A model generated the notes under the pieces. It was given only the letters and a program-made list of their open reading frames with translations, was not told where the DNA came from and searched no databases. Below are positions 53,401 through 64,000 of a stretch of DNA of 64,000 bases, one piece after another. Each line of letters begins with the position of its first letter. Position 1 is the stretch's first letter. The translations under genes and the position numbers were made by a program. The DNA comes from Chaetoderma sp. LZ-2023a (Eukaryota > Mollusca > Caudofoveata > Chaetodermatida > Chaetodermatidae): the NCBI GenBank assembly GCA_034401795.1, contig CM067363.1, positions 30,176,289 through 30,240,288 of the forward strand. Direction: 5' to 3'.

Positions 53401-53985
53401 TTATGCTTTGAATGTTTATGCCTATTGGGAAATAACTTTCAGTTCATTCTCCATACTTATGCTGGAAAGTGGCTAATCCTTTAACACTCACACCACTCAT
53501 ATTTTCTTTAAAACGTTGCTCCTCAATGAAGGGGTCGATTTAACCAAATTTACCAGCAGTCCCATGGTGATAGTCTCTGGAACTAACTAACATTTACAAT
53601 TTTGTTTGGTCGATTTTTCTGATGGAGATATATTTTTATGGATTTTGAAGCCAAAATTGATTTTGTATAGGTTTGTGGGTATAGTGATTTCAAATTTTCC
53701 ACTTTCTAAACTGTCGGATAAATGAGTTGGTGATTTGTTGGCCATTTTGGATTTTTTTTTTTTCAGCGAAAAACTCATAGTAAAGCATTGGGAACTTTAT
53801 ATGTCTTCTGAGAGAACCAATTGACCGATTGTAACTAAATTTTGTAGGATGTATCTTTATTCTTGTTACATTTCTGGCCAAAATACTTATAGGCGATAGT
53901 TCTTTCTAGTTGAAATGCCTATTTTCCAGCTGAGCCACAGGTATCCTGGGCCTCATGTTTATCAATACTTGTGGCAATTCATGAA
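53401..53985. other. No gene seen; diverged 'TAGCTCACC' satellite-like units
   Basis: Phrases such as 'GTTGCTCCTCAATGAAGGGG' with 'TTTAACCAAATTT' and 'GGCCATTTTGGATTTTT' echo the array at 47846-48830, heavily diverged. Confidence 0.5.
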
Positions 53986-53989
53986 TCCA

Positions 53990-54299
53990 AATCGTCACTC
54001 AATCATATGACGTCATGAATGATTCAACTAAGCCCGTCTTTAACGCTTAATTGTCTAACATGTACGAATTATATGTTTTTGCTATTTAAGAAACATGCTG
54101 TTGAATATTTTGAAACTAAGTTGACTGGGTGCTGTTGCATAGGCAGCAACATCACCCAGTAGAATATTCAACAGCTTACCTGTATAGTTTTTTGGAAATT
54201 GATAGTCATGGAGTTCAGAGATCGATCTATCCCAATGCGATTTATGGGTGGGTGGAGCTTAGCTAGAGATGGGCGGGGCATAGCTAAAACTGGAAAGGT
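53990..54299 (+). mobile_element. MITE, family C, with deleted family A core
   Basis: TCATATGACGTCATGAATGA, 'AGCCCGTCTTTAACGCTTAA', a shortened hairpin (54098-54172) and 'GGTGGAGCTTAGCTAGAGAT', ending TGGAAAGGT. Confidence 0.7.
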
Positions 54300-54709
54300 C
54301 CAATGTTGGCTGTCTGTGGATTAATTTGACCATGTGTGGGTCACATAGGCAATTAGATCAAGCAATGTCTTTGTTGGAATCCAGTAAAAGTTGTCCATTT
54401 GTGCTCAGCAAGTTTCCATTCTCTTAGCCATAATTAACAATGGAGGGATACTATCTGTCACTCAAGTATCTGACATAATCAATTACCTCATTAGTTAGCT
54501 GACATCACAATCAGAATTACATAACTCTTACAAAAATCGGTCTGTCACAAATGTGTATGAATTGTATTTGTGATGAATTTACAATCTAATAAACATTCTG
54601 TTGACTATTATGAAACTAATTTGACTGGGAGCTGTGAGCTTAGCTGGAAATGGGCGGGGCATAGCTAAAACTTGATTCTTCCATTGGATTCCTCTGCTAT
54701 TAACCCTTT

Positions 54710-54866
54710 AACCCTCATATCAGCCGAAAACGGTTTCTGCAGTCGTCTTGAGATAACCGAGCCAGTCATTCCCGTGACAAATTAAAAAAAATAGTCTTCT
54801 CTTGGTCGGCATATGGACATTTTCGATGAGAAAATTGAAATTTCCTTGAATAAAATCGAGGGTTAA
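54710..54866. mobile_element. Family B MITE with one arm deleted
   Basis: TTAACCCTTTAACCC to GAGGGTTAA, but the left arm is missing between GTCTTGAGA and TAACCGAGCCAG. No hairpin is possible. Confidence 0.75.
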
Positions 54867-55276
54867 ATGGTTAAAGACCAGTAAATTGTATTAGCCATTG
54901 CAATGGGTATGTTCTAGCTCTTACCTTAGGAGATTCAATATTTACTTTTCAAAATTATTTCTGTATCATAACTGGTATAATTTTGAAAGCAATTCTGCTG
55001 AAAACCATTGCTACATGTGCCTAATGTAATATAAAAGTCAGACAGGAAATGTGTCTTGACCAAATTTGTTCATTAAAGTGTTACTGGTCAAGCCAGCCAC
55101 AAATCGGGTTCTATTGCCATCATGTCCATTCGCAGACCGAGAGACTATTTTATGATATAACTGGAATTATCGTCCCAATCATTCCAGGGGTAAATTTCCC
55201 AAAATATTCTTGGTCTGAAAATGGGCATTTCTCAAGATTGCTCTAGAAGGCGTCTTTGGCCATGTTGAGTGTTACA

Positions 55277-55471
55277 TTAACCTTTAAACACTTAAGGCAG
55301 CCAAACAGGGCTTCTGCAGTAGTCTTGAGAAATTTACTACTGGAATGACTGGCTCGATAACCGAGCCAGTTATTCCAGTGGTTAAATTTCAAAAATAAAA
55401 TCCTGATCTGTAAATGGACACTTGGAGAAAAGTGAAATTTTGTTGATCAAATTTGAGTGATAAAGCATTAA
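55277..55471. mobile_element. Family B hairpin MITE, partial
   Basis: Left arm shortened (GTCTTGAGAAATTTACTACT). Centre CTGGCTCGATAACCGAGCCA intact. Two further degraded pieces lie at 55045-55265 and 55540-55660. Confidence 0.7.
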
Positions 55472-55984
55472 AGGGTGAAAAGTCATTGTCAACTGTGAAC
55501 AAGCGACCCTCACTCATAGCAATGGTATCAGAAACAAGCTGGACAGAAATGCCTCTGCAGTGGTCCTGAGAAATAAATGTCCTGTTACAGGCCAACAGTT
55601 TATTCTTGCAAGTTTATCAGGGGAATGGCTTAAATATTCGATAATTGATAAAACAGTCGATACAGAATGGGTGCCATGGCAGATGAGTACACTGATAATG
55701 TAGGTTATTGGATTGGTACTGGTCCAATACCAGATTGCGTTGGCCCGGTATTTTGCCAGTCTTGGTCCAGTAACCTGCGTTATCAAAGCGTGTGATTATA
55801 TCATGTGTTGTGTGAATAAAAGTTTTTATTACATGAAGCTGGTTTTCATTTCCTTTGTATGTACTCAGCTTGGCAAAAGAGGTTTCTATTTTTAGCTCAC
55901 CTAACTTGAAAGTGGGCTTGTGCCATTACGACTGTCCATCTGACACCTGTCATCTTTTGCTTTAAAACTACTCATTAACCTTGA

Positions 55985-56110
55985 TTATACAAGTAGTTGT
56001 GGTATTTTGGCGTTGACAGGGAATCGAACCCACAACTGACGAAAGCGCCAACCATCATATAATAGCCCACAAATGCTTCCACCACACCAACGCCGCAAGA
56101 CAGAGTCTTA
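55985..56110 (-). repeat. tRNA-derived SINE, copy 1
   Basis: On the - strand a B box GGTTCGATTCC (complement of 56020-56030) lies after 'GTTGGTGTGGTGGAAGCATT'. The same order occurs at 58256-58392 and on the + strand at 59470-59545. A shared tail, GGAATTCTGTGGTAGCGGAT, follows at 56152. Confidence 0.65.
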
Positions 56111-56219
56111 ACTTTGCCGATGAGGCTTTCATGATCTGAGTTTCTGATACACTGGAATTCTGTGGTAGCGGATTTTGACCATGCTGTAACTGGAGCCAAT
56201 TAGTGATTTATGTGCACAG

Positions 56220-58245
56220 ATGGTCACAGTACCTCACCTGTATACACATCACATAGGTCACACAGTACACCACCTATATACACATCACATAGATCACACA
56301 GTACCTCACCGTAGGTATACACATCAGGTAGATTACACAGTACCTCACCTGTATACACATCACGTAGATCACACAGTACCTCACCTGTATACACATCACA
56401 TAGATCACACAGTACCTCACCTATACACACATCATGTAGACCACACAGTACCTCACCTGTACACACATCACACAGTACCTCACCTGTATACACATCATGT
56501 AGATCACAGTAGCTCACCTGTACACACATCATGTAGACCACACAGTAATTCGGCTGTACATAGATCACACAGTACCTCACCTGTACACACGTCACGTAGA
56601 TCACACAGTACCTCACCTGTACACACATCACATAGATCACACAGTACCTCACCTATACACACATCATGTAGACCACACAGTACCTCACCTGTACGCACAT
56701 CACATAGATCACACAGTACCTCGCCTGTATACACATCATGTAGACCACACAGTACCTCGCCTGTACACACATCATGTAGACCACACAGTACCTCGCCTGT
56801 ACACATATCACATAGATCACACAGTACCTCACCTGTACACACATCACGTAGACCACACAGTACCTCACCTGTACACACATCACATAGATCACACAGTACC
56901 TCACCTGTACACACATCACGTAGATCACACGGTACCTCACCTGTATACACATCACATAGATCACACTACCTCACCTGTATACACATCACATAGATCACAC
57001 AGTAGCTCACCTGTACACACATCATGTAGACCACACAGTAACTCAGCTGTACATAGATCACACAGTACCTCACCTGTACACACGTCACATAGATCACACA
57101 GTACCTCACCTGTATACACATCATGTAGATCACCTGTACACACATCATGTAGACCACACAGTAACTCGGCTGTACATAGATCACACAGTACCTCACCTGT
57201 ACACACATCACGTAGATCACACAGTACCTCACCTGTACACACATCACATAGATCACACAGTACCTCACCTATACACACATCATGTAGACCACACTGTACC
57301 TCACCTGTAAACACATCACATAGATCACACAGTACCTCACCTGTATACACATCATGTAGACCACACAGTACCTCGCCTGTACACACATCATGTAGACCAC
57401 ACAGTACCTCACCTGTACACACATCACATAGATCACACAGTACCTCACCTGTACACACATCACGTAGACCACACAGTACCTCACCTGTACACACATCACA
57501 TAGATCACACAGTACCTCACCTGTACACACATCACGTAGATCACACGGTACCTCACCTGTATACACATCACATAGATCACACTACCTCACCTGTATACAC
57601 ATCACATAGATCACACAGTAGCTCACCTGTACACACATCATGTAGACCACACAGTAACTCAGCTGTACATAGATCACACAGTACCTCACCTGTACACACG
57701 TCACGTAGATCACACAGTACCTTGCCTGTATACACATCACATAGATCACACAGTACCTCACCTGTATACACATCACGTAGATCACACAGCACCTCACCTG
57801 TACACACATCACATAGATCACACAATACCTCACCTGTACACAGATCACACAGTACCTCACCTGTATACACATCACGTAGATCACACAGTACCTCACCTGT
57901 ACACACATCACATAGATCACACAGTACCTCACCTGTACACACGTCACATAGATCACACAGTACGTCGCCTGTATACACATCACATAGATCACACAGTACC
58001 TCACCTGTATACACATCACATAGATCACACAGTACCTCACCTGTACACACATCACATAGATCACACAATACCTCACCTGTACACAGATCACACAGTACCT
58101 CACTGTATACACATCACGTAGATCACCTGTACACACATCACATAGATCACACAGTACCTCACCTGTACACACGTCACATAGATCACACAGTACCTCGCCT
58201 GTATACACATCACATAGATCACACAGTACCTCACCTGTACACACA
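56220..58245. repeat. Minisatellite, 36-bp unit, about 56 copies, higher-order 616 bp
   Basis: The unit carries in order CACCTGTA, (T/C)ACACATCAC, (A/G)TAGATCACACAG and TACCT. Variant units (for example AACTCGGCTGTACATAGATC, and CACACTACCTCAC with a deletion) recur exactly 616 bp apart, for instance at 56546/57162, 56965/57581 and 57039/57655. Since 36 is divisible by three, all frames stay open for hundreds of bases on both strands, giving false long ORFs. Confidence 0.95.
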
Positions 58246-58255
58246 TTTTACAGCC

Positions 58256-58392
58256 ATTATACTTATTATAAATAAAAGTAGTCATGGCATTACAGTATTT
58301 TGGCATTGACAGGGAATCGAAGTCACAACCTGCGAAAGCGCCAAGAATCATAGCCCACAAACGCTTCCATCACACCAACGCCGCAAGACAAC
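58256..58392 (-). repeat. tRNA-derived SINE, copy 2
   Basis: Starts on the - strand with 'GCGGCGTTGGTGTGATGGAA' and carries the B-box variant CTTCGATTCCC. It borders the minisatellite on the right in the same orientation as copy 1 on the left. Confidence 0.65.
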
Positions 58393-58444
58393 TGGAAGGT
58401 GGCGGAAGGCATTAGGTAATGGCAAATATGTCTGGCTGTCTGTC

Positions 58445-59135
58445 CCTCCACAATATCTGATAAACAGCATATCATACAGAACCGCTTAAGATATTTTTAT
58501 GAAACTTGGTGTATGACTCGGTTATAATACGCAGATGTGCCTTTTGAAGAACTCACTTTGATAGGTCCAATATTTTGGGTGAAAATGGGCTTTTTAATAA
58601 TAAAAAACAAACAAGATTTTTGTCAGTTTCCTCATAAATAGCATATCATACAGAACCGCTTCAGATTTTGAAATGAAACTTGGTGTATGCCTCAGTTATG
58701 ATACCAGATGTGCCTTTTGAAGGATTCATCTTGATAGGTTCAATATCTTGTGTGAAAATGGACTTTTTAAGGCAAAAGTTAATGATTGTCAATTTCCTCG
58801 TTTACAGAACTGCATCAGATTTTTTAATGAAACTTGGTGTATGCCTTAGTTATGATATGCAGATGTTCCTTTTTAAGAATTCACCTTTATAGGTCAAGGA
58901 TTTTGGGTCAAAATGGAGTTTTTAATGCAAAAACATGACTTGTCAACTTGCTCGTAAACATCATATCATACAGAATTGCTTAAAATAATTTAATGAAACT
59001 TAGCAGGTAGCTTATTTATGATGGCTAAATGTGGCTTTTGGAGAATTCACCTTTATAGGTACAAGATTTTGGATGAAAATGGGCTTTTTAATACCAAAAC
59101 TTAAAATTTTTGTCAATTTCCTTTTTTTTTTTAAA
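58445..59135. repeat. Degenerate tandem array, four units of about 155-180 bp
   Basis: Units start near 58462, 58637, 58800 and 58957. Each carries 'CATATCATACAGAAC', 'ATGAAACTTGGTGTATG', 'AGATGTGCCTTTTGAAGAA' and 'GGGTGAAAATGGGCTTTTTA'. Confidence 0.88.
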
Positions 59136-59219
59136 TGATATGAAGGCTTTGAATAAAATTGCTACATACTACATAGAGAAAGGTATTTCCAGTGATTGCA
59201 GGGCCCTCTAATGTTTTCT

Positions 59220-59261
59220 AGTTATGGTCAAAATCAGCTACCACAGAATTCCACGATGTAA

Positions 59262-59347
<86 letters not shown>

Positions 59348-59545
59348 AACGACTACTACGACTACGACTACTACTACAACGACTACTACTACTACTACTG
59401 TCACCACCACCGTCTGGGAGTAATAAATTGAATTGAATTGTGAAAGCCTCACCGGCAAAGTAAGGCTGTCTTGCTGCATTGATGTGGTGGAAGCGTTTGT
59501 GAGCTATGATGCTTTGCGCTTTCATTGGTTGTGGGTTCGGTTCCC
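59220..59545 (+). repeat. SINE copy 3 with (CTA)n microsatellite
   Basis: ATGGTCAAAATCAGCTACCA (inverse of the tail at 56152-56192) is followed by (CTA)n at 59263-59400. Then come 'GTAATAAATTGAATTGAATT' and 'GATGTGGTGGAAGCGTTTGT', with a B-box variant GGTTCGGTTCC at 59535. The microsatellite sits inside the element. Confidence 0.7.
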
Positions 59546-59836
59546 TGACAAAATCATTAACCTTGAAAGGACCCTATGACCATCAGTTTCTGAGCTTGTA
59601 TTCAGAAATATGATTGGCCACTTTCCAGTGACTCGAATGGTCCTTTGGCATGTATGGTGTTCGCTATTCAATTGGTCAGGGTTTTTTTGCGGCTTCGATT
59701 TTCCAAAAATGTCCAAAAATTAATTAATACTACCAGTACTCATTAACCGTTTGTCTAATTTCAAGCAAATATGGATGAAAGGACAATAGTCACAGATTGA
59801 TCATTTTTTGTGGCCATCTTCAATTCCCGAAACTGC

Positions 59837-60074
59837 TTAACACTAACACTCATATCAGCCAAAAACAGTTTCTGCAGTGTTCTTACGAAAAGACCATTTG
59901 CAGACCAAGAGAAGGCTATTTTTGAAAATTTACCACTGGAATGACTGGCTCAATAACCGAGCCAGTCATTCCAGTGTTAAATTTTCAAAAATAGTCTTCT
60001 CTTGGTCTGCAAATGGACATTTTCTCTGAGGAAATTGAAATTTTCTTGAACAAATTCTATGAATAAAGGGTTAA
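59837..60074. mobile_element. Family B hairpin MITE, reverse orientation, long perfect arms
   Basis: TTAACACTAACACTCATATC to AAAGGGTTAA. Arms from GACCATTTGCAGACCAAGAG to CTCTTGGTCTGCAAATGGAC are almost perfect; centre CTCAATAACCGAGCCAG. Confidence 0.88.
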
Positions 60075-60311
60075 AGATTACTCACTCCTCATGAACCATT
60101 GAACACTAAATTTGTGCAAATGATCTTATGGACAAACATAATGACAATCACAGCTGAACAATGTTTGAGATAAAAGCAAGACAACGAATGGGTTTAGAGT
60201 GTGAATGATTGTATTATCTGCTGATACATCGTCTAAACATTTGTTAAGATAATTATCGTCGCAGATGCAGTGCCAGAGCTATAATAATAATAAAAATAAT
60301 AAAAATAATAA

Positions 60312-60519
60312 TCAGGCCTGTCCAAACTGAAAATGTGCGTAACCCATTTTTGGGTTGCGCAAATCTGTTTTAAGTAACCCATTCTGTTTTGCGTACACAT
60401 TTTTCATGTATTTATGTACATCGTGGAAGGAACTATGGGAATGGAAAACGGATGTCAGAAATATTTACGTAGCCTTTGCAGGAACAAAAAATGGGTTACT
60501 CAAATTTGGACTGGTCTGA
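60312..60519. mobile_element. 208-bp MITE related to 42882-43225
   Basis: TCAGGCCTGTCCAAACTGA is imperfectly inverted at the right end (TCAAATTTGGACTGGTCTGA). It holds 'CGTAACCCATTTTTGGGTTG', like the other copy. Confidence 0.65.
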
Positions 60520-60616
60520 TAATAATGAATTATGATGTGACAACTATTTACATGCCCTATGAAATTCTCTACCCCTCCCCCAACCCCACCCACATAATGT
60601 CATAACCAATAGATAG

Positions 60617-60948
60617 ACCTTTCCAGAGTATCCATCGATGATTTGACATCATATGATGTCATAATCAGCTAAGCGGCATGTAGGATGATGTCATAATCAT
60701 TGTCATAAATGATTCTATTAGTCCCATCTTTATCTCTTAGTTGTCTAACACGGTGTACAAATTGTAGGTCTACTATTTAATAGGCAGCAACAGTACCCAG
60801 TCAAATTAGTCAAAATATTCAACAGCTTACCTGTATAGTTTTCTGGAAATTGAGTCGGGGAGTTCAGAGATCAACTGATCCTAACACGATAGAGGTGTGG
60901 GCGGAGCTTAGCTAGAAATGGGCGGGGCATAACTAAAAATGGAAAGGT
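60617..60948 (+). mobile_element. MITE, family C, complete ends, half of the family A core
   Basis: ACCTTTCCA at 60617 and TGGAAAGGT ending 60948 are a perfect 9-bp inverted pair. It contains TTGACATCATATGATGTCAT, only the right arm of the hairpin, and 'GGAGCTTAGCTAGAAATGGG'. Confidence 0.8.
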
Positions 60949-61181
60949 ATAATACATCACTTGTTAGATGACATCTAACTTGAAACTAGTATTATTGGGA
61001 GCTGTTGCTGTCATAGACTACTCACTAGCCAATTCACCAAAAAATGACGTAGGCAGCAAACAGCCCCGGTGACAATAGTTTCAAAATATTCAACAACTTA
61101 CCTATATATACTTGGGGAGTGTGGTGTTTTTTCATCGATGAATTCCCTCTAACTCAATCTCAGGGCAAACAAATGGGAAAG

Positions 61182-61274
61182 CTGTTGAATATTTTGAAAT
61201 TAATTTGTCTGGAAGCCGTTGCTTCCTTAGGCAGCAATGGCTTCCAGTCAAATTAATTTCAAAATATTCAACAG
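61182..61274. mobile_element. Family A hairpin MITE, near-perfect
   Basis: CTGTTGAATATTTTGAAATT with inverse AATTTCAAAATATTCAACAG. The arms share the variant GAAATTAATTTG, with two mismatches near the loop (CCGTTGC/GCAATGG). Confidence 0.88.
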
Positions 61275-61661
61275 AGAATAACTTATATGGTAAAGAAATT
61301 ACATTTTCAGGGATTTGCTGGTGAAGGGGTTAACTGGAAATGGGCGGGGCATAGATAGAAATGGATGCCTCTTGTTTATATCAAACCTTTGACTGGTGAT
61401 TCCATTATTGGTGCTTGCCACATATGAGGCTTGACCATGGGTCACTCGCCATATGACGTCACCTGTGCTGTGTATCCTTCCACTGTGAATTCCAGTGCTA
61501 CAGATTGCCGAGCTCTGAAACGATAATGGAAAGATGAGATCTGTAACTCCCACTAGCTGACAATCAAATTGATGGAACTCTGTCAGGAACGTGGCAATGG
61601 TCCGTCAGGAAATTGTCTAAATGGTGTCTTGTGAATTTACAATTTAATAAACATTCTTTTG

Positions 61662-61738
61662 AATACTTTGATAGTAATTTGACTGAGAGCTGACAACGTC
61701 TCACAGTCAAATTAGCTTTAAAATTCTCGGCACCTTGC
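61662..61738. repeat. Family A hairpin, degraded
   Basis: GATAGTAATTTGACTGAGAG..CAGTCAAATTAGC with partial pairing. Confidence 0.55.
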
Positions 61739-62024
61739 TTGTATAAAATCGATTGAGACACGCATAAGAAGTCGGTGGAGCATTGCGAGAAGTGGGGGCA
61801 ACGCTAAATGGTCCCTCTATTAAACAAACAACTGGGCATGAAGGGGAACTAGTCTAACTCGCCAATCACCAGTTTGTGCTTAACTGACCAGGTACCACTG
61901 TCAAAAATGAACTCACTCATCATTAGTCGGTCTAGCTCACCAGGTGCAAATCTATTTGGTCAGGTAAACTAAGCGACTCATGACATCAGATAACGGAGGA
62001 TGCCAGTTTTCCACCAATCATATG

Positions 62025-62331
62025 ATGTCATAATCAACTATGTGACGTGTAGGATAATGTCATAAACAATTACGTTATGAATAACATAGCTAAGTTCGTC
62101 ACAAATGCTTAATTGATGATGAACTATGCGTTGTTGTACGAATTGTATGCCTTTACTATTTAATAAACATGCTGTTGAATATTTTGCAACGGCACCCGGT
62201 CAAATTAGTTTTAAAATATTCAACAGCTTAACTGTACAGTTTTTTGGAAATTGATAGTCAGGGATCGATCGATGCCAACACGGGCAAAGTGTGGGTGGAG
62301 CTTTGCTAAAGATGGTCGTAGCATAGATAAA
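62025..62331 (+). mobile_element. MITE, family C, with shortened core
   Basis: TCATATGATGTCATAATCAA, then 'GTTGTACGAATTGTATGCCT', a half hairpin (62174-62225), and 'GTGGGTGGAGCTTTGC'. Confidence 0.65.
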
Positions 62332-64000
62332 ACATCCTTCCTCCATTGAATAGCAGATCGGATTCCTCATTGTGGAGTGCGCCTTAAGAACAACGTATGA
62401 AATCTGAATATCTCAGATTTACAGGTAAAGTGCTAAATATTTTGAAACCAATTTGGCAGCTGTTGATGCCTAAACCTTCCATGAATACCAGTTTCAAAAT
62501 ACTGAACAATAATATATATGGTCTGGAGTGTGCATTTGAAAGGATTACTGAATAGGTGTAACTGTTAAGTGTTTGTAAACGTACGTAGGTGAAGTAACAT
62601 TTCTAGGTAAAATAGTTAACATTTAACTAAGAGGAAGTGTAGTATGCTAACCTCTAGGTGGGTCCATTTCTAGCTATGCCACACCCATCTCTAGCTAAGC
62701 TCCGCTCACAGTGCCGGATTAAGCCTCGGCGGGGCCGTGGGTGGGGGGGGGGGCAAAGAATATTCTTGGAGTTGGGTGGATGTGAAAGGCAAACCAAAGG
62801 GAGGTCCAGGGGTCTTCCCCTTGAAAATTGTGAAATCTAGATGCTCACAGATGGCATCTGCATTTCCAGAGGTAAATATGGACCATCCGTTGGCTGTTAA
62901 ATTATTCTTTTTTAACCATTTCATTTCACTATTTTTGTTCACTCAATTTCTTTATCCGTTCAGTTGTGAAAACACTAATAGGACTGGATAAAAAACTGAA
63001 TGAACAAAAAAATGTAATTAAACGGCTAAAAATAGAATAGTTTAACAGCCAACTGAAGGGCCATGTTTACCTTTGGAAGTGCAGGCGGTGCCATCCGATA
63101 AACAATAATATTAAACAGTAATACAATCATGAACCATCTGACTCCTAAACCATCAGCAAAGTCTACAAAAAACTCAACACTGTTTAATAAGAACCCTCCC
63201 CCCCCACCCCCAGTATATGGTCATACTGTCATAAGGTTATATCGTACATATTCCATACCAAGAATAACTTAAAATTAGTAGTTTTTCACATGGGCTTGAG
63301 GGATGCTGAATGACCACGCGCCACTACAGTTTGTCATCACTCGTCATCAGAAAACTCAAACAAAAAAGGAACCCATTACTAAAGAATAATACTGAAACAA
63401 TATATAATAGACAATAAGACAAATACTAAGTCTGTAATGGAATTTCCATTCCATAATAGTGTTCATGTTCTGAGGCGGATGCAGGTATTATTGAAGTGGT
63501 GACCCTTGGGGTATGTCTGGGAGGAACTCTGGGATGGGGTGTCCTCCCAAAACGAGGGTGTGTGAGTTTCGGGTGGGTGAGATGGTGTGCTCCACCAGAT
63601 AAATTTTGTGAATTTAAAACTTCTGAGATGTGATTTCCAGCCTTCTGAGTGGAAATATTGACTTTTATTTAACTGTAATTTAGAACATTCTGGGAGATAA
63701 TCAAACAGTCAAATGAAAAAAGGAGTATCTATGGTAAGAAAAATAATAAGATTGTGAACATGCATTAATCTATCATTCTATTCACCTATTCATATTCATA
63801 ACTTAGCAATGCTACATGCCACTACAGATGTGATGTGTCCATTGAGGAGTCATAATCAGATGCAATGTTTAGTTTTAAAATTGTATCAGTTAAGGTGTGG
63901 TCTTCACTACTTCAGAGAATAAGTGTGATTCTACGATGCACACGCTATACCTTTATTGGTATTTTGCATTGCTTAAAGTAATGCTTTACTTATAAATATG
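62332..64000. other. No gene seen; repeat pieces and G/C runs
   Basis: Includes a G run (62740-62752), a C run (about 63198-63214) and pieces reading 'GCCGGATTAAGC' and 'CTTGGGGTATGTCTGGGAGG'. These look like fragments of common invertebrate DNA elements. No coding exon is credible. Confidence 0.5.

Noticed and set aside
56220-58245. CRISPR-like array of 36-bp repeats
   Set aside because: Repeats are directly adjacent with no unique spacers, in a eukaryotic genome.
56220-58309. Several open frames of 100-257 codons on both strands
   Set aside because: They arise from a 36-bp tandem repeat whose length is divisible by three; the peptides are simple repeats in every frame.
59224-59525. Poly-Leu, poly-Val and poly-Ser open frames
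   Set aside because: Translation of a (CTA)n microsatellite.

Overview
The window is eukaryotic nuclear DNA, AT-rich, almost certainly from a marine invertebrate. It has spliced exons separated by introns of several kilobases, and very dense non-LTR, Penelope, Ty3/gypsy, Tc1 and MITE-type repeats. It also has tRNA-derived SINEs and a 500-base run of N typical of a scaffolded draft assembly. Repeats such as the 'TAGCTCACCTGG' family resemble elements common in molluscs and other lophotrochozoans or deuterostomes. I cannot name the species.

The one clear host gene is an orthologue of CHTOP (chromatin target of PRMT1 / Friend of PRMT1) on the + strand. Its six coding exons (29282-29346, 35680-35836, 38249-38471, 42019-42094, 46529-46621, 50493-50745) join in frame through consensus GT/AG sites. 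They give 867 nt, a 288-residue protein with the conserved N-terminus, an RGG-rich middle and the conserved C-terminal 'LTKEELDNQLEVYMSK' block. At least one 5' non-coding exon must lie upstream of 29260.

Region by region: 1-3.1 kb is a decayed Ty3/gypsy element (- strand: RT, protease, zinc knuckle, Gag). 3.9-4.05 kb is a 35-bp tandem repeat. 4.7-10.4 kb holds three broken LINE pieces, including a PHD-like ORF1 and a reverse transcriptase. 11.4-14.07 kb is a + strand LINE (coiled-coil ORF1, endonuclease, RT start) ending at the assembly gap. 14.57-15.1 kb is the 3' end of a different, CR1-like LINE. 15.2-25.6 kb is gene-poor with SINE-like pieces, microsatellites, MITEs and a nested CR1 insertion (21.55-23.61 kb). 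25.66-27.94 kb is a 2.27-kb element with perfect 101-bp terminal inverted repeats. 29-50.7 kb is CHTOP, whose introns hold an intact antisense Tc1 transposase gene, an internally deleted Penelope element with a striking upstream motif array, and many palindromic MITEs. 50.7-64 kb is downstream repeat-rich DNA with a 2-kb, 36-bp-unit minisatellite that has higher-order structure.

The best leads are the array of eleven (C/T)GGGTAC motifs in front of a TATA box at 44.77-45.02 kb, beside a hammerhead-ribozyme-like hairpin in the Penelope element. Next are the hairpin MITE families whose two arms change together from copy to copy, the young TIR element, the intact Tc1, and paralogous repeat copies that reveal insertion sites.
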